Assembly: GCA_963966775.1 (NCBI GenBank)
Contig: CAXAAH010000023.1
Span: 1 to 20,649, forward strand
DNA from: UBA685 sp002299005
GTDB lineage: Bacteria > Pseudomonadota > Alphaproteobacteria > Puniceispirillales > Puniceispirillaceae
Direction of reading: 5' to 3'
DNA length: 20,649 nucleotides
In this document: piece by piece, positions 15,012 to 20,649 of the stretch
How the letters are laid out: every line of letters begins with the position of its first letter
How positions within the stretch are numbered: position 1 is the first letter of the stretch
Made by a program: the position numbers and the translations under genes
The notes under the pieces: generated by a model
The model's input: the letters and a program-made list of their open reading frames with translations, nothing else
What the model was told of the DNA's origin: nothing
The model's database searches: none

Positions 15012-18000
15012 ATGTTTGCATCAATGATTGAGTTTTTCGCGCGCCATAGAACCGCCGCCAATATTGTGATGGTTGTGATGGTTGTCACGGGCATTATCTC
15101 AGCTGATAGGTTGAACCGCCAGTTTTTCCCAGATGTAGATGTGGAAATAGTCGCGGTCTCTGTGGTCTGGTCAGGCGCGACGGCCGAAGATGTCGATAGT
15201 AACATCGTCCAGCCCCTAGAGCCTGAATTGCGCACCATTGCCAATGTGAAAAAGGTCTCATCAAGCTCATTTGAAGGGGTCGCACAAACACAAGTCGAAT
15301 TTGTCTTTGGCACAGATATGCAAAAGGCATTGGCAGATGTAGAAGCGGCCGTTGGCCAAGTTGATTTTCCCAAAGATGCCGAGGCAGCGAAGGTTGTAAA
15401 AGGCGAGTTTTATGACACGATTTCACGTGTCGTGCTTCATGGCCCATTACCGCTGGAAGCTTTGCGCTATTATGGCAAATCTATCAAAGAAGATTTGTTG
15501 CAGATTGGCGTTGATAAGGTCGAAGTTCTCGGTCTGCCTGATGAAGAAATTCTGATTGAAGTCAATGAATTAGAGCTTGCACGCTTGGGCCTTACGCTTG
15601 GCAGCATCTCTAATGTGATTGCCTCGTTGTCGGTTGATGTCCCTGCGGGCCGGTTTGCGGATGGGGCTTTGCGCGTGCGCTCATTGGGGTTACGTAAAAC
15701 GGCGAATGAATATCGTGATGTTGAAATCCTGTCGCGCCCTGATGGTAGCCGTGTGCTATTGGGCGATGTGGCGACTATCACAGATACCATCTCAGATCCT
15801 GCGACCTTACAATTTTATCGTGGCAACCCTGCGGTAGAGCTGCATATTCAGCGCGGCAAATCATCTGATAGCTTGACCGTAAATGCGCTTGTGCAGGATT
15901 TTATCACGCAAAAGCAACGTGAATTGCCAACGAATTTAACGCTTATCCAGCATGATGTTGCGGCGATTTTGATCTCTGAGCGTATCAGCTTGATGGTTGA
16001 AAATGGTCTTGGCGGTCTGTTGATTGTGATGGGCGTTCTGTTCTTATTCCTGTCTAGCCGTGTTGCCTTTTGGGTGGCCGCTGGTATTCCTGTGGCGTTC
16101 TTGGCAACCTTCTCTGTGATGCTTGTCTCTGGTCAGTCGATTAATATGATCTCGCTCTTTGGTCTTATCATGGCGCTTGGGATTGTGGTGGATGATGCGA
16201 TTGTCATTGGGGAGCATGCGGAATATCTGCGTCAAAAGCGTAATTTGCCTATCGCAGATGCCTCTGTGCTAGCGGCAAAACGTATGGGGCCACCGGTTAT
16301 CTCAGCGATGCTGACAACCGTGGCGGCTTTCTTGCCTCTCTTTATGGTCAAGGGCATTATTGGCGTCATCATTGGCGCTATTCCTGCGGTGGTTTGTGCG
16401 GTGCTTGTCGCATCATTGCTTGAATGTTTCTTCATTCTGCCAGCTCACTTGGCGCATTATGGCGCGGCCAAGACATCAGAGCCTTCATGGTTTAGACGGA
16501 CATTTGATGGCGGCTTTAACTATTTCAAAGACCGTATTTTTTATCAGATTGTCAAAGCGACTTTCCGCTTTCGTTATGTGACTTTTGCCTTTGCTTTCGG
16601 TTTGCTGATCTTTGCGGTTGGCATGATGGCAGGCGGGCGTGTGAATTTTGTCTTCTTCTCCGCGCCAGAGGCCGACCGTGTTTTTGCTAATGTGACAATG
16701 GCATCAGGGGCGACCAGAACACAGACATTGACCATGCTAGAGGAGGTCGAACGCGCGCTTGATAAGGTCCAAGATGATTTGACGCAAGATGATGAAGAGC
16801 TGGTGCGCTTTGCCTATTCAAAAATTGGTGGCACCTTCACAGCTGATCCCGGCACACCGGCAGGTGGCTCGAATGAGTTGCTAGCAGGGATGGTGATTGA
16901 GCTTATCACCGCTGATAAGCGCGCTGTGCGTGTTGATGAATTTGTTGATGCGCTGCGTGCTGAGATTAAGCCGATGCCGGCGCTTGAGCGTCTACTGGTG
17001 CGTGCGCCTACAGGGGGGCCTCCTGGTCGTGAATTTGATTTGCGTCTGATGGGTGATGATCTTGAATTGCTAAAATTATCAGCGCTTGAGATTGCCCAAA
17101 AGGTAGATGCTATTCCGGGCACAAATGATATTGATGAAAACCTAAATTATGGCGCAGAAGAGCGGATTATCCGCTTAACATCGCTTGGCAGGTCGCTTGG
17201 CTTTACTGTCAGCTCTGTTGGCTCACAGGTAAGAGCGGCGCTTGATGGGTCTGTGGTTAAACGCTTCCCAAGAGGCGATGAGGAAGTCACCGTGCGCCTA
17301 TCTCTGCCGCGCGCAGATGTGGCGACAGATTCGCTTGGCTCATTGCGCCTGATTACCCCGCAAGGCACCTATGTTGATTTGGCTGATGTGGCGACGATTG
17401 AGCCACGCCTTGGCTTTAATGTTGTGCGTCGCCAAGATGGGTTCCGTGAGGTCGCTATCCAAGGTGATTTGGATGATAAGGTGATTAACACAACCCAAGC
17501 CAAAGACGCTATTTTGGCTGATGGGCTTGACGAGGCTGTGACGGGCAAGGGCCTTCGTTATCGCTTTGATGGCCGTGATCAAGAGCAAGGTGAGGCGTTT
17601 GCTGATATGTCGACAGGCGGGACGCTTGCTTTGATTTGCATCTATGTGATTTTGGCATGGGTATTCTCTAGCTGGTCACGTCCTTTTGCTGTGATGATTA
17701 TGATCCCTTTTGGCCTGATTGGCGCGGTGGTTGGTCACTATGTGATGGGTCTATCGATGAATATCCTGTCAATGTTTGCGCTTGTCGCGCTCTCGGGGAT
17801 TGTGGTGAATAACTCAATCATCCTTGTGGCAACCATCACAAGGCGGCTTGAAGAGCTTGACGGGGATTTTGAGACAGCCGTCATATCAGGCGCTGTGGAC
17901 AGGTTGCGGCCTGTCTTATTGACCTCTATGACGACCATTGGCGGCTTGTCGACTTTGATGTTCGAGACATCCTTGCAAGCACAATTTTTGATCCCCATGG

Positions 18001-18143
18001 CAACTACTTTGGTCTTTGGACTAGCCGTGACAACCGCTTTGGTGCTATTCCTAGTGCCAGCAACTTTGGGTATTGGCCGTGATATTGGCCAGGGCGTGAA
18101 TGCGGTCATAAGACCGGTTGTACGCATTTTCCAGAGAGGCTAA
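15012..18143 (+). CDS. RND (AcrB-type) efflux permease
   Basis: This is a proton-driven, trimeric inner-membrane exporter of the resistance-nodulation-division superfamily. Its 1043 residues and two-fold layout match AcrB-type pumps: helix 1 (about 15-33), a periplasmic loop beginning RQFFPDVDVEIV and SGATAEDVDSNIVQPLE, helices 2-6, a second loop, helix 7 near 525-545, and helices 8-12. The proton-relay Asp pair is in helix 4 (Asp394-Asp395, GIVVDDAIVIGEHAE). In helix 10 the segment GIVVNNSIILVAT carries NN where AcrB has its essential Lys, as is common in environmental RND subfamilies. AGGAG lies 9 bases before the ATG. The gene is co-transcribed with its adaptor. No TolC-like gene is in the window, so it must borrow a channel encoded elsewhere. 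The substrate is unknown. Confidence 0.94.
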   Translation: MFASMIEFFARHRTAANIVMVVMVVTGIISADRLNRQFFPDVDVEIVAVSVVWSGATAEDVDSNIVQPLEPELRTIANVKKVSSSSFEGVAQTQVEFVFGTDMQKALADVEAAVGQVDFPKDAEAAKVVKGEFYDTISRVVLHGPLPLEALRYYGKSIKEDLLQIGVDKVEVLGLPDEEILIEVNELELARLGLTLGSISNVIASLSVDVPAGRFADGALRVRSLGLRKTANEYRDVEILSRPDGSRVLLGDVATITDTISDPATLQFYRGNPAVELHIQRGKSSDSLTVNALVQDFITQKQRELPTNLTLIQHDVAAILISERISLMVENGLGGLLIVMGVLFLFLSSRVAFWVAAGIPVAFLATFSVMLVSGQSINMISLFGLIMALGIVVDDAIVIGEHAEYLRQKRNLPIADASVLAAKRMGPPVISAMLTTVAAFLPLFMVKGIIGVIIGAIPAVVCAVLVASLLECFFILPAHLAHYGAAKTSEPSWFRRTFDGGFNYFKDRIFYQIVKATFRFRYVTFAFAFGLLIFAVGMMAGGRVNFVFFSAPEADRVFANVTMASGATRTQTLTMLEEVERALDKVQDDLTQDDEELVRFAYSKIGGTFTADPGTPAGGSNELLAGMVIELITADKRAVRVDEFVDALRAEIKPMPALERLLVRAPTGGPPGREFDLRLMGDDLELLKLSALEIAQKVDAIPGTNDIDENLNYGAEERIIRLTSLGRSLGFTVSSVGSQVRAALDGSVVKRFPRGDEEVTVRLSLPRADVATDSLGSLRLITPQGTYVDLADVATIEPRLGFNVVRRQDGFREVAIQGDLDDKVINTTQAKDAILADGLDEAVTGKGLRYRFDGRDQEQGEAFADMSTGGTLALICIYVILAWVFSSWSRPFAVMIMIPFGLIGAVVGHYVMGLSMNILSMFALVALSGIVVNNSIILVATITRRLEELDGDFETAVISGAVDRLRPVLLTSMTTIGGLSTLMFETSLQAQFLIPMATTLVFGLAVTTALVLFLVPATLGIGRDIGQGVNAVIRPVVRIFQRG

Positions 18144-18147
18144 GTGT

Positions 18148-18194
18148 CTAGCGCCCTGATAATAAGTGCCAATAAACTGGCAAAAGGGCGCTAG
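18148..18194. repeat. Nested inverted repeat between the RND gene and rlmE
   Basis: CTAGCGCCCT (18148-18157) and AGGGCGCTAG (18185-18194) are perfect 10-bp arms. Inside them TGCCA (18167-18171) and TGGCA (18178-18182) form a second stem with a 6-base loop. It starts 5 bases after the RND stop and ends 14 bases before the rlmE ribosome site. No T tract follows, so it is not a standard intrinsic terminator; it could weaken read-through, protect or cut the RNA, or be a small mobile-type element. Confidence 0.5.
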
Positions 18195-18220
18195 TCAAAG
18201 AATATCGCAAGGGGAATATT

Positions 18221-18979
18221 ATGGCTGGCAAAGGTCGTCCAACAAAAGGTAATAGCGGGGCTAGCACAAGAGGCAGCTCAGGGCGCTCTTATCGTGGTCA
18301 TGCAGGGTTAACGCAAACACCGCGCAATATGCGCAAGCGTAAAGCCTCATCAAATAGATGGATTGAACGCCAGCTAAATGACCCCTATGTGCAAGAAACG
18401 CACAAGCGAGGCCTGCGGTCACGTGCGGCGATTAAGTTTGAGCAAATTGAAGATCGTTACCCCTTCCTTGCGCCGCATATGCGGGTGGTTGACCTTGGCT
18501 GTGCGCCGGGCGGCTGGTTGCAGGTGGTCTCGGAGCGTATCAAGCTGAATAAGGGCGAGGGCGCTCTGGTTGGGATTGATTTGCTTGAAACTGACCCAAT
18601 TGGCGGCGCGCAAATTCTTGTCGGTGATATTACCGAGCCTGAGATGCTTGATGCGGTCTATAAGGCGATTGATGGCAAGGCTGATGCGGTTTTGTCAGAT
18701 ATGGCGGCGGCCACCACAGGTCATCGTCCAACCGACCATTTGCGCACAATGGCCTTGCTTGAGATAGCGCTTGATTTTGCCATTGGGATCTTAACGCCGG
18801 GCGGCACATTCTTGGCAAAGGCTTTCCGCGGTGGTGCTGAAAAGACCTTGATGGATTTGCTTCATAAGCATTTTGAAAAAGTGCGCCATATCAAGCCGCC
18901 TGCTAGTCGCCAAGAATCTGTTGAGACCTATTTGCTTGCAACAGGCTTTAAAAACCCTGAAAGCGATGCAGATAGCTAG
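18221..18979 (+). CDS. rlmE: 23S rRNA (uridine-2'-O)-methyltransferase RlmE (FtsJ/RrmJ)
   Basis: RlmE methylates the 2'-O of U2552 in the A loop of 23S rRNA, using S-adenosylmethionine, late in 50S assembly. The SAM-binding motif VVDLGCAPGGWLQVV is at 89-103. The catalytic K-D-K-E tetrad is Lys72, Asp160, Lys200 and Glu235, with spacings nearly identical to the E. coli 38/124/164/199 set. The 252-residue protein is longer than E. coli RlmE (209) because of a basic, Gly/Ser-rich N-terminal tail (about 1-44, many K/R) that probably binds RNA and is common in alphaproteobacteria. AAGGGG lies 6 bases before the ATG. It stands between an RND operon and guaB; the nested repeat upstream may separate or link expression. 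Confidence 0.95.
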   Translation: MAGKGRPTKGNSGASTRGSSGRSYRGHAGLTQTPRNMRKRKASSNRWIERQLNDPYVQETHKRGLRSRAAIKFEQIEDRYPFLAPHMRVVDLGCAPGGWLQVVSERIKLNKGEGALVGIDLLETDPIGGAQILVGDITEPEMLDAVYKAIDGKADAVLSDMAAATTGHRPTDHLRTMALLEIALDFAIGILTPGGTFLAKAFRGGAEKTLMDLLHKHFEKVRHIKPPASRQESVETYLLATGFKNPESDADS

Positions 18980-19143
18980 GCAGGGCTTGCGAATTTTTGT
19001 GGTTTTGCTGTTTAATTAAGCATTTATGAAATTGCCGCAAAATCCGCTCTGGTTTTTTCTGGAAAACAAGCGTATAAGGCATTGCCAACTGTAGCTATTT
19101 TATCAGCACGCACCATAAGCGATGCTAGAAAGGCAGTGGCGCT

Positions 19144-20646
19144 ATGTCCCATTCGGAAAATTCCTCCCCATTTGATCATGCTGGCAATCCGCGTATTCGC
19201 GATGCTTTAACATTTGATGATGTCTTGCTAGCACCGGCGCATTCTGAGATTCTGCCTGCTCACACCGATATTACCGGACAGCTGACGCGCAATATTTCTT
19301 TGAAAATGCCGCTTATCTCTGCGGCGATGGATACGGTGACCGAACATAGGCTAGCGATTGCGATGGCACAGCTTGGCGGGATTGGCGTTGTTCACAAAAA
19401 TTTCACTATTGAAGGTCAAGCAGCAGAGGTTGCGGCCGTCAAACGCTATGAGGCAGGGATGGTTGTAAACCCGGTCACAATTGCGCCAGAGGCAAGGTTG
19501 GGTGATGCGCTTGAATTGATGGGCGCACATAAAATTAGCGGCGTGCCTGTGGTCGATGGCGACAATAAATTAGTCGGCATTTTGACCAATCGTGATGTCC
19601 GCTTTGCCCGTGACCATGAATTGACCGTCAGCGAATTGATGACAAGAGATGTGGTGACAATCGAAGCTGATGCCTCGGCTGGTATGGCGCGCAAATTATT
19701 GCATGAGCACCGTATTGAAAAGCTTGTAGTGGTCGATAAAGACCATCATTGCACAGGCCTTATCACGGTCAAAGATATTGAAAAATCACATAATTATCCA
19801 CTTGCATCAAAAGATGGTGCTGGCCGTTTGCTTGTCGCGGCGGCAACAGGGGCTGGCCCTGATGGGATTGCCCGTGCTGAGGCACTGATTGATGCTGGCG
19901 CTGATGTGATTGTGGTTGATACAGCGCATGGCCATTCGCAAGGTGTGCTATCGACCGTTTCTGAGGTGCGTAAATTATCAAATAATGTTGATATTATTGG
20001 CGGCAATGTCGCCACAGCCGAAGGCGCTCAAGCCCTGATTGATGCCGGTGTTGATTGTGTGAAAGTCGGCATTGGCCCTGGCTCTATTTGTACAACACGC
20101 ATGGTTGCAGGTGTCGGTGTGCCGCAATTAACCGCGATTATGGATGCGGCGGCTGTTGGGCGTGCGGCAGGTGTGCCTATCATCGCTGATGGCGGCATTA
20201 AATATTCAGGCGATTTGGCCAAAGCCATTGCCGCCGGCGCAAGCACTGCGATGGTTGGCTCTTTGCTGGCTGGCACAGATGAGACGCCGGGTGAGGTATA
20301 TCTTTATCAAGGGCGCTCTTATAAGGCCTATCGCGGGATGGGCTCTTTGGGGGCGATGGCGCGTGGGTCTGCTGACCGCTATTTCCAAGATGAAGTCTCA
20401 ACACCTTTGAAAATGGTGCCAGAAGGCATTGAAGGGCAAGTGCCTTATAAAGGCCCTGCGGGTAATGTCTTGCACCAATTGGCTGGCGGCCTTAAGGCGG
20501 CGATGGGCTATACGGGTTCTGCGACGATTGAAGAGATGCAAGCACGTGCCCAATTCTTGAAAATCACAGGGGCAGGCTTGCGTGAAAGCCATGTGCATGA
20601 TGTGACAATCACCAAAGAAGCACCGAATTATCGCCCAGGTGTTTAG
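19144..20646 (+). CDS. guaB: Inosine-5'-monophosphate dehydrogenase
   Basis: GuaB oxidises IMP to XMP with NAD+, the committed step of GTP synthesis, as a cytoplasmic tetramer or octamer. The 500-residue protein begins with the family's ALTFDDVLLAPAHSEILP and ISAAMDTVTE. A CBS pair is inserted at about 105-215 (ISGVPVVDGDNKLVGILTNRD; KLVVVDKDHHCTGLITVKD). Next come NAD-site elements (VVDTAHGHS), the catalytic loop GPGSICTTR with nucleophile Cys316, the phosphate-binding IADGGIKYSGD, the substrate-contacting GMGSLGAM, and the mobile flap with Arg412-Tyr413. It is complete, ending at a TAG 3 bases from the window edge. AAAGG lies 10 bases before the ATG. The 164-base gap after rlmE has no clear terminator; a TATAAG box at 19073-19078 is a weak promoter hint. 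Confidence 0.97.
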   Translation: MSHSENSSPFDHAGNPRIRDALTFDDVLLAPAHSEILPAHTDITGQLTRNISLKMPLISAAMDTVTEHRLAIAMAQLGGIGVVHKNFTIEGQAAEVAAVKRYEAGMVVNPVTIAPEARLGDALELMGAHKISGVPVVDGDNKLVGILTNRDVRFARDHELTVSELMTRDVVTIEADASAGMARKLLHEHRIEKLVVVDKDHHCTGLITVKDIEKSHNYPLASKDGAGRLLVAAATGAGPDGIARAEALIDAGADVIVVDTAHGHSQGVLSTVSEVRKLSNNVDIIGGNVATAEGAQALIDAGVDCVKVGIGPGSICTTRMVAGVGVPQLTAIMDAAAVGRAAGVPIIADGGIKYSGDLAKAIAAGASTAMVGSLLAGTDETPGEVYLYQGRSYKAYRGMGSLGAMARGSADRYFQDEVSTPLKMVPEGIEGQVPYKGPAGNVLHQLAGGLKAAMGYTGSATIEEMQARAQFLKITGAGLRESHVHDVTITKEAPNYRPGV

Positions 20647-20649
20647 GCC

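Noticed and set aside
18148..18194. Insertion-sequence end or MITE
   Set aside because: There is a single copy in the window, no flanking direct repeat is evident and no transposase is present. It is kept as an unexplained inverted repeat instead.
1..20649. Defence island, prophage, CRISPR array or biosynthetic cluster
   Set aside because: No nuclease/helicase/methylase cassettes, phage structural genes, regular repeats or synthase genes are visible; the one nuclease is a secreted SNase-like protein.

Overview
The window looks like a chromosomal segment of an alphaproteobacterium with roughly balanced base composition. The evidence is a DUF1489 gene (a family I know mainly from alphaproteobacteria), an RlmE with the basic N-terminal extension usual in that class, and rlmE next to guaB, a neighbourhood common there. 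A marine SAR116-like lineage is possible, but that is only an impression. I see no phage, transposase, CRISPR array, tRNA or rRNA. Every large gene appears intact, and both ends fall in or next to ordinary sequence.

Layout. 1-530: a 74-residue protein I do not recognise, followed by a structured 3' region and a clear intrinsic terminator. 558-4047 (minus): a tightly packed three-gene operon, read in the order YheT-type alpha/beta hydrolase (TTG start), aldose 1-epimerase, 14-helix DHA2 drug exporter. 4048-4387: a 340-base divergent regulatory region. 4388-6223 (plus): the magnesium channel MgtE and a DUF1489 protein 6 bases behind it. 6246-6746 (minus): an exported staphylococcal-nuclease-like protein. 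6924-8243 (minus): a YcaD-type MFS transporter. 8464-9318 (plus): two half-size YeeE/YedE membrane proteins, probably one sulfur-compound transporter. 9307-13532 (minus): MATE exporter, then GlnE, the glutamine synthetase adenylyltransferase. 13812-18143 (plus): an RND efflux pair (adaptor and permease) with no outer-membrane channel gene. 18221-20646 (plus): rlmE (23S rRNA methyltransferase) and guaB (IMP dehydrogenase).

How the genes relate. About half of the genes encode membrane transport proteins, including four different export families (DHA2, YcaD-type MFS, MATE, RND) beside housekeeping genes for nitrogen control, ribosome maturation and GTP synthesis. Only four gene pairs or groups look like real operons: hydrolase-galM-MFS, mgtE-DUF1489, the YeeE/YedE pair, and adaptor-RND. 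The rest are single units separated by AT-rich spacers.

I found no strong case for a wholly new biological system. The most unusual items are the hydrolase/mutarotase/exporter operon, a possible RNA pseudoknot before the terminator near 440-528, a nested inverted repeat between the RND gene and rlmE, the altered C-terminal nucleotidyltransferase signature of GlnE, and the DUF1489 gene coupled to mgtE. All coordinates and motifs were read by eye; no database search or folding calculation was run.
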